From positions 1 to 35,653 of the IMG/VR virus record IMGVR_UViG_3300043548_000234: a stretch of 35,653 nucleotides of DNA; one strand, written 5' to 3'. Below are positions 26,992 through 35,462 of the stretch, piece by piece. The notes under the pieces were generated by a model, which was given only the letters and a program-made list of their open reading frames with translations, did not search any database and was not told the origin of the DNA. Positions within the stretch are counted from its first letter, which is position 1. The number at the start of each line of letters is the position of its first letter. Position numbers and translations under genes: made by a program. Source of the DNA: a virus.

Positions 26992-29244
26992 TCAAACGAT
27001 TCCGTAAGACTGAACAATGAAATCCGGCGTGCCGCCGCCAGCGGTAGCAATCGTGATGCTGCCGCTGCCGTTGGTAATCGTGATTCCACTGCCCGCCGTG
27101 AGCGTGGATTTCGTCAGCGTGCTGCCGGTCGAGTTGCCGATCAGCAACTGACCATCAGTAAACGACGTTTGGCCCGTACCGCCGTTAGCGGCAGCAACAA
27201 CGCCCGTGACATTCGCCGCGGTGCCGGAGACGTTGCCCGTGACGTTCCCAGTCACGTTGCCAGTTACGTTTCCAGTGACAGGCCCGGTGAAGCTCGTCGC
27301 GGTAACGTTGCCAGCATCGTCAATCGTCGCGAGGCTGTTCTGCACCACCTTGCCGGTTGTGCCGTCATAACGCGTGATGGCGTTGTCGGTAGCCGACGCC
27401 GGGCCTTGCACGAACGTGGACGGCGGCAAGTAAGCCGCAAGCCACACCGAGCCGGTGTAGACACGCATCTCGCTTGATGTCGTATTGAAGTACAACGCGC
27501 CAGTGATAAGCGGGTTGCCGTCGTTGTCGACGGTCGGATCAGACGCCTTCGCGCCGAGGTACCGATCATCGAACGAGTCGAACGACGCAGCAGCAGCGTT
27601 AGCAGACGACAGCGCGTTGCTGGCCGACGTAGACGCATTCGATGCGCTGGTCGATGCCGCAGACGCGCTAGACGCTGCAGCCGCAGCAGACGCCGCCGCC
27701 GAGGTGGTGCTGCCGAAGAGGTTGTCGATCTGCGTGATGGTGTAGGCATCAACGATGCCGTAACCAGCAAGCGTCGTCGGGTTGGTGCCGTTCGTCACAC
27801 GACCGTACGAATCGACCGTCACCGATTTGTAGGTGTTAGCGGCAACGCCCGTCGTCGCAAGATCGATGTCGTCCGCGTTGACGACGATGCGCGAGGCAGA
27901 CGCCGTGCCGACGTTGAGCGTGTTGCCGGTCTTTGTCAGACCCGCGCCAGCGGTGATCTGGCCTGCGCCGGAGAACTGCACCCAGGCGACAGCCGTCACG
28001 CCAAGTGTGCCACCCGGTGATATAGAGCAGACCCAGCCGCTGTCGTCGTTGGTCGTACCGCCTTCGACAAACACAAACGCCGAGACAAGCTCATCCCACG
28101 TATTGGCGTCGGTAGCGCGACTCCACGCGCCAGCCGCGGCGACATAGATGCCGTTCTCGGCAGCAGCCGTCTGGTTCTTCACCAGCACGCGCTGCCCAGC
28201 CGTGACGGCGACGCCGTCGATGGTCTGGGTGCCGGAGAGCGTGATGTTGGCCGTCGTCGCGGCGACGCACGATGCCTTCGCATCCAGCCCCTGCGCCACC
28301 TGGTCAACGTATGCCTTGTTGGCTGCGTCGCTGTCGGAAACCGGGGCGACGAGGTTGGAGATAACGCCGCTCGTCATATCGAGCGAGCCGTTGATCGTGA
28401 CGTTGTTGAACGTCGAGGTGCCGCTGACAGCGGTGACGTTACCCGCCACATCGCCCGTCACGTTGCCCACGACGTTACCCGTCACGTTGCCCGTGACGTT
28501 GCCAGTCAGGCTGCCGGTGATGCCGCTGTTGGCGTTGACGGTCGTGAAGTTACCAGCGGCACGATTGACGTTCCCGATAGTGACGCCGTTGAGCGTGCCG
28601 CCCGTGGCACTGATCGCATCACCCAGCGCAGCCGCGCCGTTGACGGTGACGTTGGTAAACGTGCCAGCCGCAGGTGTCGTGCCGCCAATCGGCGTGTTGT
28701 TGATCGTGCCGCCCGTAATCGTGGCGTTGCCAGTTACTCCACCATTTGCGGAAATCGCACCAGTGACGGCCAAAGTTCCGCTGAGTGTGGTGTTTCCCGT
28801 TACCCCCAACGTGCCGCCGACGGTCGTGTTGCCGGTGACGCCAAGAGTGCCGGAGAGCGTCGCGTTGCCCGTAACGCCAAGCGTGCCGCCGACAGTGGCG
28901 TTGCCCTGCGCGGTAAACGTACGGCCAGTCGGAACCAGCACGCCATTGACCGTGTACTGAAGCACACGCGTGCCGAGTACCGTTCCCCAGAATTCGCCGG
29001 AGCCTTGGCGGTAGAAGCCTGACGAGGTTTCGTTCAGCCAAGAGATGCCGGGCGTTGCCTGAGCGCCGTCAGCCAGGCGGAACGGCGCGAGCATGCCGCC
29101 TTCGCCCGTACGCGACAGGGAGTCGGTGAGCTCGGTAGCTACGTCCTCGAGCGTGGTATTTGCCCAGTCCGCTTCGATGACTGTACCCGGCTCAACCGGG
29201 TTGCCAGAGGGCAGCGTGTATACACCAGATCCATTTCTAGGCAT
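26992..29244 (-). CDS. Tail fibre protein with tandem repeats
   Basis: A 750-residue fibre. The N-terminus (to about 115) has PSGNPVEPGTVIEADWANTT and GISWLNETSSGFYRQGSGEF, typical of podovirus fibre base domains. Residues 115-163 are four 12-residue TLGVTGN-type repeats, and 248-271 and 654-674 are GNVT repeats. The motif SDAANKAYVD near 305-314 is a classic fibre signature. A Ser/Ala-rich segment (about 520-560) precedes DRYLGAKASDPTVDNDGNPL. The C-terminus has AANGGTGQTSF. The repeats should form a long trimeric beta shaft. A GGAGA site precedes ATG. Confidence 0.85.
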   Translation of the reverse strand: MPRNGSGVYTLPSGNPVEPGTVIEADWANTTLEDVATELTDSLSRTGEGGMLAPFRLADGAQATPGISWLNETSSGFYRQGSGEFWGTVLGTRVLQYTVNGVLVPTGRTFTAQGNATVGGTLGVTGNATLSGTLGVTGNTTVGGTLGVTGNTTLSGTLAVTGAISANGGVTGNATITGGTINNTPIGGTTPAAGTFTNVTVNGAAALGDAISATGGTLNGVTIGNVNRAAGNFTTVNANSGITGSLTGNVTGNVTGNVVGNVTGDVAGNVTAVSGTSTFNNVTINGSLDMTSGVISNLVAPVSDSDAANKAYVDQVAQGLDAKASCVAATTANITLSGTQTIDGVAVTAGQRVLVKNQTAAAENGIYVAAAGAWSRATDANTWDELVSAFVFVEGGTTNDDSGWVCSISPGGTLGVTAVAWVQFSGAGQITAGAGLTKTGNTLNVGTASASRIVVNADDIDLATTGVAANTYKSVTVDSYGRVTNGTNPTTLAGYGIVDAYTITQIDNLFGSTTSAAASAAAAASSASAASTSASNASTSASNALSSANAAAASFDSFDDRYLGAKASDPTVDNDGNPLITGALYFNTTSSEMRVYTGSVWLAAYLPPSTFVQGPASATDNAITRYDGTTGKVVQNSLATIDDAGNVTATSFTGPVTGNVTGNVTGNVTGNVSGTAANVTGVVAAANGGTGQTSFTDGQLLIGNSTGSTLTKSTLTAGSGITITNGSGSITIATAGGGTPDFIVQSYGIV
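27223..27285 (-). repeat. GNVT tandem repeat, C-terminal set in the fibre gene
   Basis: 12-bp units encode GNVT four to five times (residues 654-674). They closely resemble the set at 28432-28503, so recombination between the two arrays could delete about 1.2 kb of fibre. Confidence 0.7.
28432..28503 (-). repeat. GNVT tandem repeat, central set in the fibre gene
   Basis: Six 12-bp units encode GNVT, GNVT, GNVV, GNVT, GDVA and GNVT (residues 248-271). The period and codon pattern show internal duplication. Confidence 0.75.
28756..28902 (-). repeat. Four 36-bp repeats in the fibre shaft
   Basis: Four 12-residue units of the form T-V/L-G/S-GTLGVTGN-A/T (residues 115-163) follow each other without gaps. 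They read as a repeated beta-turn shaft segment. Confidence 0.75.
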
Positions 29245-29256
29245 TACCGTCTCCTA

Positions 29257-31206
29257 TCAATTCGCGGCGGTGCTGGCACTGCCACGCAGCATGTTCAAAA
29301 GTACGCTCTGCTCCGGCGACAGCGGCTGACCCGATCGCTCAAGCCGCTCTAGAATCTGCAGCAGCTCGTCAGGGTTCTGCAGCGCCTCCGCCAACGCTCG
29401 GTCGCGATTGCGCGCCGCCACGTCCTTGAGCGCCGACAGTCCTAGCCGCGCTGCCCAAGTGGGAGCTCCTGCAGCCCCCGCGATTGCGTCGCCGACCTGG
29501 CCTGCCGCTTCGGCAGCGATCGTGTCGCTCGCGGTGTTGCTACCACCACCGGCTGTCGCTGTCTTCGCAACACGCTGGGTGATATTTTGCCGTCGCAGCG
29601 CTTCAAGTACCACATTCAGCCGAGCCTCAGCGCGAGGTGAGAGCTGCGAGGCGCCGGCCTTGTCTCGAGCGCGATTCATTGCACGCCCGAGCCCTGCCTC
29701 CGTGATCTTTGGAATATCGCCAGCGGCGTCGGCAGCGACGCCTAGGACGCGGCCCGTTACCGGGTCGTAGAACGCGTCGCGCACGCGGCCCGCGGCCTTA
29801 CTCGCATCGACCATGCGCGAACGGCGCGCGTAGGTGTCGACCACTGTTTGCCACTTGCCGTCGGTCGCGCGGTTGAGGATGTCGTCGACCTGGCCCATCG
29901 TCGCAAGACGTGCGGCCGAATCGCGAGGCGCCGCCGACAGCGCGTTCGGGTTCATGGGATTAAACCGAGCGCTGAGGTTGGCGCGGATCTGCTGCAGGTG
30001 CGCCGGGGTGTACTCGGCGCCGGCTGCCGTGACGCGCTCGATATCGTCCGAGATCGTCTTCAGCATGCCGCGCACGGTCGGGTTGCTCGCCTCTGCCCCC
30101 AGCATCGCGTCGTCGAGGAAGTTACGGAACTGAGCGAGGTCGCCGGCGAACTGGCCGAGGTCAGCTCCCTGCTGAGCGTCAGCCCAGTTTTCATTCCAGA
30201 GCCGCGAGCGCGTCGCGCGGCGAGAGGCGAGCACGTCCGCGTCGCGCGTGGCGCGGCCAACCTCGTCCGCAACCGTGCGAGCCTGGCTGAGGTCGAAGTC
30301 GTACCAATTGGAGGCGTCTCGAGCGCGGCTGCCACGCTCCAGGCGGGCAAGATCCGCGCTGTCGAGCTGTGCCGCCGTAGAGAGCGGGATCGGGCTTTGA
30401 GTGCGATTGCCGCGCAGCTGCGACAGCGTGCGCCGCAATACGCTCTGGCGAGCCGCTGCGTCCGCGCCCTCACCGGCGAGCTCATCAACGACGCGCTCAG
30501 CCGCGCGGTCGCCACCGCCAGAGGCAGTCGTGACCCGGCGTATGGAGTTGACGCCAAGCCCCGCCAACGGGAGCAGGGTTCCGTAACCCGCCCCCTCAAG
30601 GGCGTTCTGCGTGGCGCTTTCGCCTTCCGCAGTCGGCCGTAGAGCCCCGTACGTTCCGCCTGCGAGCAGCGAGTCACCAACCAGGCCTGCGCCACCGAGG
30701 CGCGCCGTGGTCGTCGCTGCAGGCGCCAACGTGCGCCCCGTGCGAAATGCTTGATACGCACGCGGCAGAAAGGTTGCGGCGCGCGTCGCGGTGTTGGCGA
30801 ATGCGCCGACCGGGATCGCCAGCGTTGGAGCGATGTTGCCGGCGACCTGAGAAACCTTTCCACCAGCGGTGTTAGCCGCCAGCGTCTCCGCTAGCGCACG
30901 TTCGTCGGCGACCCGCTTACGCATCTGCGCCTGGCTATCGTCGCTGCCGAACATATCTGTAAGTCGCTGCTGAGCGCCTGTTAGCAGCTCCTGCGCTCCG
31001 GCGCCTACATTAAGCAGTGTCTTTGGCAGCCACGGCATTTCTTTGAGCTTGGCTCCGGCCATGCTCTGCATCGTGTTGCGACGCCACTCGTCGGTGAGCT
31101 TTGGCGCGTCGTACTTCTGTAGCATTCGCGTCAGCTCATCTCGAGTGATCCCGTCTGGCACTCCCTCGACGATCGTGCCGTCAGGCATTTCGACATCGAT
31201 TGGCAT
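29257..31206 (-). CDS. Large internal virion / DNA-ejection protein (candidate)
   Basis: A 649-residue protein. It begins MPIDVEMPDGTIVEGVPDGI, then TRDELTRMLQKY, a short N-terminal motif common at the start of podovirus internal proteins. Residues about 110-220 are Ala/Gly/Leu-rich and moderately hydrophobic (NIAPTLAIPVGAFANTATRA, GYGTLLPLAGLGVN). The rest is long, charged and helical, with few strands. There is no lytic transglycosylase motif. Large helical proteins in a gene run between head and fibre genes usually form the ejection channel. It is coupled to the next protein by an overlapping TAATG. Confidence 0.7.
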   Translation of the reverse strand: MPIDVEMPDGTIVEGVPDGITRDELTRMLQKYDAPKLTDEWRRNTMQSMAGAKLKEMPWLPKTLLNVGAGAQELLTGAQQRLTDMFGSDDSQAQMRKRVADERALAETLAANTAGGKVSQVAGNIAPTLAIPVGAFANTATRAATFLPRAYQAFRTGRTLAPAATTTARLGGAGLVGDSLLAGGTYGALRPTAEGESATQNALEGAGYGTLLPLAGLGVNSIRRVTTASGGGDRAAERVVDELAGEGADAAARQSVLRRTLSQLRGNRTQSPIPLSTAAQLDSADLARLERGSRARDASNWYDFDLSQARTVADEVGRATRDADVLASRRATRSRLWNENWADAQQGADLGQFAGDLAQFRNFLDDAMLGAEASNPTVRGMLKTISDDIERVTAAGAEYTPAHLQQIRANLSARFNPMNPNALSAAPRDSAARLATMGQVDDILNRATDGKWQTVVDTYARRSRMVDASKAAGRVRDAFYDPVTGRVLGVAADAAGDIPKITEAGLGRAMNRARDKAGASQLSPRAEARLNVVLEALRRQNITQRVAKTATAGGGSNTASDTIAAEAAGQVGDAIAGAAGAPTWAARLGLSALKDVAARNRDRALAEALQNPDELLQILERLERSGQPLSPEQSVLLNMLRGSASTAAN

Positions 31207-32306
31207 TACTGCAGATCCTCATACCGTACGCGCCGATTGCCGCTCGCAGGCTGCCCACCGCCACGGTATGCCGGGTTGACGATGACAGCCGCAGGGTCTA
31301 GCCCTCGCGTCTGCGCGAGCTGCGTGTACTGCTGCGCGACTATGCCGATTTTTGCCTCGGCTGCGCGCTGATACAGCTGCGCGAGTGCGTTGATCTGGTT
31401 GATCGCGTCGACGTTGAGCGGCTTTCCTTCAAGAAGGTTTGCCATCAGGTTTTTAGCTCGCCCCTCAAGCCCCTGCGCCTTCACGACGCGATCGAACTCG
31501 CCTTCGCGAACCACCGAGCCTGGGTCGAGGAACTTGTTGAGCAGAATTACGAGCGACTGCTGAGGGATTGCCGGGATAGCTTCCGGCCGCCCGCCGTACG
31601 CATTGATGATTTCCGAGATCTTGCGCGTCGCGTTGAGCTCGGTGCTGAGATCGCCTGTTGCTTTATCAAAATCGCCGCGCAGCTTGTCTTCTGCCCGCCA
31701 CAAGCGCGCGTCGTCGGCACCGCTATTGGCACCGCGCATACCGGCAATCGCAAGCCGATTTACGCGATCGGCTTCGGCTTGATCCTCGCGCGCAGCCTGC
31801 CCACTGTAAAGCTGGCCGAGCTGAAGGAATCGCTCAGCCTGGCGATCCTGTGAGTAGGTCGGATCTTTGACGTACTCGCCAGTCGGAGTGATGTATCCGG
31901 CATTGCCAACTTTGAGCGGCTCCTGCGCAGCCATCGCCCGCTTCAAAAACTGAGCCTGCACCGGCTCGAATCGCCGACCGGCGTAGCCGGCCGCAAGCGC
32001 GTTGAGCATGGCGCCCTCGCCTTCCTGCGAGCGCTGCTTCGCGTACTGCTGCAAGCCTGACACGTCAGGATCGGCGGCGTACGCGTCAAGGCCACGGCGC
32101 GTGAAGTAATCAGCCATTCCGCGAGCTGAGCCAGGCAACACCGCATCGCCCTGCGGGGCGTTGTTGGTTAGCGTGCCGCCAACGCTCGTCCTCGCAGTTG
32201 CTCGAGGCAACATGCGCGGCGTAGCGTTGCCAGCGACCTGGCGCCGCAAAAGCTCGTCAGGTGTAGCAAACGGGTCGCCTTGGAGCATCGATTCGTAAAA
32301 GTCCAT
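31206..32306 (-). CDS. Internal virion protein (candidate ejection protein)
   Basis: A 366-residue, mostly helical protein. LVILLNKFLDPGSVVREGEF (about 253-272) is a segment seen repeatedly in phage injection-type proteins. The N-terminal 60 residues are polar and loop-rich, and the C-terminus is Gly/Arg-rich (GGGQPASGNRRVRYEDLQ). No membrane span or enzyme motif. Function is inferred from the motif and the cluster of helical proteins around it. Confidence 0.65.
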   Translation of the reverse strand: MDFYESMLQGDPFATPDELLRRQVAGNATPRMLPRATARTSVGGTLTNNAPQGDAVLPGSARGMADYFTRRGLDAYAADPDVSGLQQYAKQRSQEGEGAMLNALAAGYAGRRFEPVQAQFLKRAMAAQEPLKVGNAGYITPTGEYVKDPTYSQDRQAERFLQLGQLYSGQAAREDQAEADRVNRLAIAGMRGANSGADDARLWRAEDKLRGDFDKATGDLSTELNATRKISEIINAYGGRPEAIPAIPQQSLVILLNKFLDPGSVVREGEFDRVVKAQGLEGRAKNLMANLLEGKPLNVDAINQINALAQLYQRAAEAKIGIVAQQYTQLAQTRGLDPAAVIVNPAYRGGGQPASGNRRVRYEDLQ

Positions 32307-32318
32307 GCTGCTCTCCGC

Positions 32319-32726
32319 TCAATACATTCCGTATTCGTCTTCGTCGGGGCTCCACGGGCGTTTGACGCCCATCGTGCCGGACGGCGGCACCATTGACGGC
32401 GGCGTAGTGCCCGTCGCCGTCGCGCGGCGCTGGGCCATACGCTGCTGCAGCGCGCGAATCGCGTCGCCCTGCGTCTTGTTGTACGCGCCATAGGCATCGT
32501 CGACTTGTTTCTGTCCACGGTTTGCCATGAACGCGTTGCCAAGCTGAGCCGCGTACTGCGTCCACGAGGGCGCGACGTAATGCTTGCCGACCATCTCGCC
32601 GGTCGGCGTCTGCATCGACTTTTCGCGCAGCGCGTCTACACGCGCCTGGCGGCGAGCGAGCTTTTCCTCGTCGGGCGACATAGCGCCCATCTGCAGCAGG
32701 TACTCAAGATAAAGATCGTCATTCAT
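32319..32726 (-). CDS. Small late virion-block protein
   Basis: A 135-residue protein: an acidic, helical N-terminus (MNDDLYLEYLLQMGAMSPDE, EKLARRQARVDALREKSM), a middle with HYVAPSWTQYAAQLGNAFMA, then a Pro/Ser-rich tail ending DEDEYGMY. No family recognised. It lies among candidate ejection proteins and may be packaged with them or act in their assembly. Confidence 0.6.
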   Translation of the reverse strand: MNDDLYLEYLLQMGAMSPDEEKLARRQARVDALREKSMQTPTGEMVGKHYVAPSWTQYAAQLGNAFMANRGQKQVDDAYGAYNKTQGDAIRALQQRMAQRRATATGTTPPSMVPPSGTMGVKRPWSPDEDEYGMY

Positions 32727-32734
32727 ACGTCACC

Positions 32735-34021
32735 TCAAAAGCCGAACAAGCCGCCGCTCAAAGCACCGGCGCCGAGTGAGAACAATCCGCCCATCAAGTT
32801 GTTGGCGCCTGCTTGGTTTGCGTTGTACTGCCCAAGCGCGGCGTCGTAACCCATCTGCGTTGCGCCGAGGATGTTTGGCGTCTCGGCGCGGCCAGAGGCG
32901 TTGAACGACGGCATCTGCGGCATTCCGACCTGCTGGCCGGTGAGCAGTGCATTCATTTCGTTGAGCGACATACCACGACGCTGCATCTGCTCAGCGATCG
33001 CCTGCTGACGCAACTGGTTCATCTGGTTGGCGTACTGCTGGTTCAGCGCAAACTGCTGCTGTGCAGCCTGGTTCTGCGCCTGCATGCGGCCAATATCGAG
33101 TGCCGAGGCCTGCCCCAGCGCCTGGTTGCCAAACTGCGCCGCGGACAGGTTCTGCCCAAACGCCTGCTGGCTCGCCTGGTTGGCGAGGTTGGCTTGCCCC
33201 ATGAGCTGCCCGTAAAGCTGCGACTGAGCCTGATTGGCAAAGTTACCGGCGCCCATCGCCTCGTTGATGGCCTGCTGTCGAGAGCCCATTTGCATTCCGT
33301 ACAGGCGCTGCGCCTCGTTGCCTGCAACATCAAACGCGTTGTAGCGCTCTGCTGCCTGGCGCTGCGCAAGGTCATCAAGCGCGCGCTTGTAGCCTTCCGA
33401 GCCGAGCTTAAAGCCCTGATTGGAGAGCTGAGTCTCGAGCTGCTTGCGCGAGTAGTCCTGCTGCGGCTGCATACGCTCAATGAGCGACTGCGCAACCTGG
33501 TCGCGGTATCCGCTATCGATCTGTGGCAATGCGGGCGCATTACCAAAATTGACGCCCATCTGCGGACCGCCAAAGTTAAAGCCGCCAACAGCGCCCTGCG
33601 GCGCGACATTGGTCTGCAAGCCCGGCACATAGTCGGCGAGCCCAGTCTGCAACTGAGCAGGCGTGCCGGCAGAGGTCATCGCCGGCAAGTTGTTCCAATC
33701 GAACGGCTGACCGTACTCCGAAGCGACGCGGTCCATGAAACCCGAAGCTAGGTCGCTGCGGCCCTGCTGCAGGCCAATCTGCGACTCAAGCGCTGACTGT
33801 AGCCCCGGCGCGAGCGTCGTGTTTTGCGTCCACTGCGTGACGTTTTGCCCCGTTGCCGGGTCAATGACGTTTTCGGTGCCCCATGTCGTCGAGCCAAACG
33901 GCGTGTTTTGCACGGGCCGATTGGCGTAGTTCTGCATGTTGAGCGCCTCTTTCGAAAGCTCACCCTGCAGCTGCGCAGCGCCAACGTAATCCGGCGGCGG
34001 CGGTGCTTTACCCTTACTCAT
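32735..34021 (-). CDS. Gln/Asn-rich internal virion protein (candidate)
   Basis: A 428-residue protein starting MSKGKAPPPPDYVGAAQLQG. The first 170 residues are loop-rich (PFGSTTWGTENVIDPATGQN). From about 175 a long low-charge helix-prone region follows, very rich in Gln, Ala and Asn (for example QAQSQLYGQLMGQANLANQA). It includes LETQLSNQGFKLGSEGYKRA, a segment recurrent in this kind of phage protein. The end is Gly/Leu-rich and hydrophobic (MGGLFSLGAGALSGGLFGF). An amphipathic glutamine-rich protein with a hydrophobic tail fits a membrane-active ejection protein. This is inference. Confidence 0.65.
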   Translation of the reverse strand: MSKGKAPPPPDYVGAAQLQGELSKEALNMQNYANRPVQNTPFGSTTWGTENVIDPATGQNVTQWTQNTTLAPGLQSALESQIGLQQGRSDLASGFMDRVASEYGQPFDWNNLPAMTSAGTPAQLQTGLADYVPGLQTNVAPQGAVGGFNFGGPQMGVNFGNAPALPQIDSGYRDQVAQSLIERMQPQQDYSRKQLETQLSNQGFKLGSEGYKRALDDLAQRQAAERYNAFDVAGNEAQRLYGMQMGSRQQAINEAMGAGNFANQAQSQLYGQLMGQANLANQASQQAFGQNLSAAQFGNQALGQASALDIGRMQAQNQAAQQQFALNQQYANQMNQLRQQAIAEQMQRRGMSLNEMNALLTGQQVGMPQMPSFNASGRAETPNILGATQMGYDAALGQYNANQAGANNLMGGLFSLGAGALSGGLFGF

Positions 34022-34428
34022 TGCAACGTCTCCTTCAGATACCGGCAGTCTTCGCGGCGCATCTCAAGCAACACGCAATCAACCGTCTCTGCAATCTGCT
34101 TAAAGCCAATCTTTTTGTTGAACCGAATTGCCTTGTCAAAATCCTTTGGCGTCAAACCGTAAATTGCCTTCACGCCAATTGACTCAAACGGATACTCAAA
34201 CGCAGCCCTCAACAAGCTCTTGCCCAACGAATGCGGCGTGTCGAACGCAACGTGAATAAAACAGCTTTCTGGGGTCCACGAGCCAAACGCCACAGCGGCT
34301 GCAATCTCGCCGCTGTCGCGGATAGCCGCAATCGTCCGAAGGTCCGTGCTCCACGGAATTTGCGTTTGCTTTGTCATCCACTCCCAGATGATCGGCACTT
34401 CGCCCGGCTTGTCTGTCACCAGCTTCAT
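34018..34428 (-). CDS. GNAT-like acetyltransferase-fold protein in the virion block
   Basis: A 136-residue protein with the GNAT strand-helix order. A strand GEIAAAVAFGSWTPESCFIH is followed by the helix LGKSLLRAAFEYPFESIGVK, where the acetyl-CoA loop should lie. Then comes IYGLTPKDFDKAIRFNKKIG, the conserved late helix-strand of the family, and a final strand VDCVLLEMRRED. The pyrophosphate-loop consensus (Q/R-x-x-G-x-G/A) is not clearly present, so activity is uncertain. Similar proteins sit in structural operons of other podoviruses. Its stop overlaps the next start by four bases. Confidence 0.65.
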   Translation of the reverse strand: MKLVTDKPGEVPIIWEWMTKQTQIPWSTDLRTIAAIRDSGEIAAAVAFGSWTPESCFIHVAFDTPHSLGKSLLRAAFEYPFESIGVKAIYGLTPKDFDKAIRFNKKIGFKQIAETVDCVLLEMRREDCRYLKETLQ

Positions 34429-34430
34429 CG

Positions 34431-35462
34431 CTAGACCAATTCCTGCAGCTCTTCAATCGTGATCGTTCCTTGCGGGTCGACGGCACCAACCATGTCGGCT
34501 AACGCAGCGAGCATCATCATTTCTCGAGACAAGCCAGTATCAATCCCGTACCCGCCGCCTGAGCGGCGAGCGTCGACGTAGACCTCTTCTTGCGGAATCT
34601 CTTCAACCGTCACCGTTGTCTCTGGCTCCGCCTCCATTTCTGCCGGAGTTGCAGCCGGGACAAGTGCGCTAAGCGTCTCGCGCAACGTCGACGGCTCTAC
34701 ATCTGGAACCTGCTCAACCGAAATTGCTACCTCGGGGTCTTGCTCTTGCGTTAACTCTGCCGGAGGCGCATCGATCAACTGCGCAAGCGTCTCGCGCACC
34801 GACGGCTCTACGTCGGGCACTTCTTGGTAAGTAATTGCTACTTCAGGATCGGCTTCCTCTGTAATTTCTGCCGGAGGCGCAGCCACCGTCGGCATTGACG
34901 ATGCAATCTCGTTTTCAATAAACGCCTGCACGTCGGGCTCTTCCATAACGGGTTCCGGCACGGACCGATCTGCAACCACTGGCTCCATGTCTCCAGGTGT
35001 GCCTTTCGCCATCACCATTCCGCCAGAGCCGTAGGTTGGACCTTTCATGTCCACGTCGGCGTCCGGCAAGATTGATGCAACGGCTGACGGTGCCGACGGC
35101 ATCAATTGCTCGCGGTTCAACACATCGTTAGCGGTTTCAACGTATTCAACGCGATCTTTATTTGCATCAATTAAAGCGGCAACGGGATTTACGTACCCCG
35201 ACTGCGGCGTCCATCGATCCGCTTGACGCGCAAACTGCTGTGCTAGAAACGTCTGGCGATCCTTTGGAGCAATTGCTTGAGTGGTCAGTCGCTGCGGATT
35301 TAATGCGCCCCCGCCCGGCCGTCGCCGGACTGCCAAAGGCACGCCGCCAGAATTGTTCCAAGAAAGGTTTAGTGCCTGCGGACCTGCCCCAGCTTGAACG
35401 CTGTTGTAATTGCCGCCGCCGCGTAGTGCGGCAATAAGGCCGCTTTTGTATCCTTCCGCCAT
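34431..35462 (-). CDS. Acidic repeat protein of the virion block
   Basis: A 343-residue protein. I chose ATG 35460-35462, which overlaps the stop of the tail-hub gene as TAATG across the contig junction; a longer in-frame start at 35582 would lie wholly inside the tail-hub gene. Residues 1-120 are polar, with Gly and Arg. Residues 196-295 consist of three acidic repeats (PPAEITEEADPEVAIT, PPAELTQEQDPEVAIS and a shorter third). The C-terminus is LSREMMMLAALADMVGAVDP. Very acidic, Pro/Glu/Val-rich repeats suggest an extended flexible protein. The role is unknown. Confidence 0.75.
   Translation of the reverse strand: MAEGYKSGLIAALRGGGNYNSVQAGAGPQALNLSWNNSGGVPLAVRRRPGGGALNPQRLTTQAIAPKDRQTFLAQQFARQADRWTPQSGYVNPVAALIDANKDRVEYVETANDVLNREQLMPSAPSAVASILPDADVDMKGPTYGSGGMVMAKGTPGDMEPVVADRSVPEPVMEEPDVQAFIENEIASSMPTVAAPPAEITEEADPEVAITYQEVPDVEPSVRETLAQLIDAPPAELTQEQDPEVAISVEQVPDVEPSTLRETLSALVPAATPAEMEAEPETTVTVEEIPQEEVYVDARRSGGGYGIDTGLSREMMMLAALADMVGAVDPQGTITIEELQELV
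34578..34877 (-). repeat. Three acidic repeats within the gene
   Basis: Residues 196-232, 233-271 and 272-295 align as PPAE-(I/L)-T-x-E-x-DPEVAI...VPDVEPS...RETL. The first two units are near-identical in protein but less so in DNA, so the duplication is not recent. The third is truncated. Confidence 0.75.

Noticed and set aside
28148-28960. 270-codon plus-strand frame opposite the tail fibre
   Set aside because: Its Val/Pro/Leu repeats are the reverse complement of the GNVT and TLGVTGN repeats of the fibre; no start signals.
32813-33751. 312-codon plus-strand frame opposite the Gln-rich virion protein
   Set aside because: Leu/Arg-rich mirror of Gln/Ala codons on the coding strand; no ribosome binding site and no family features.
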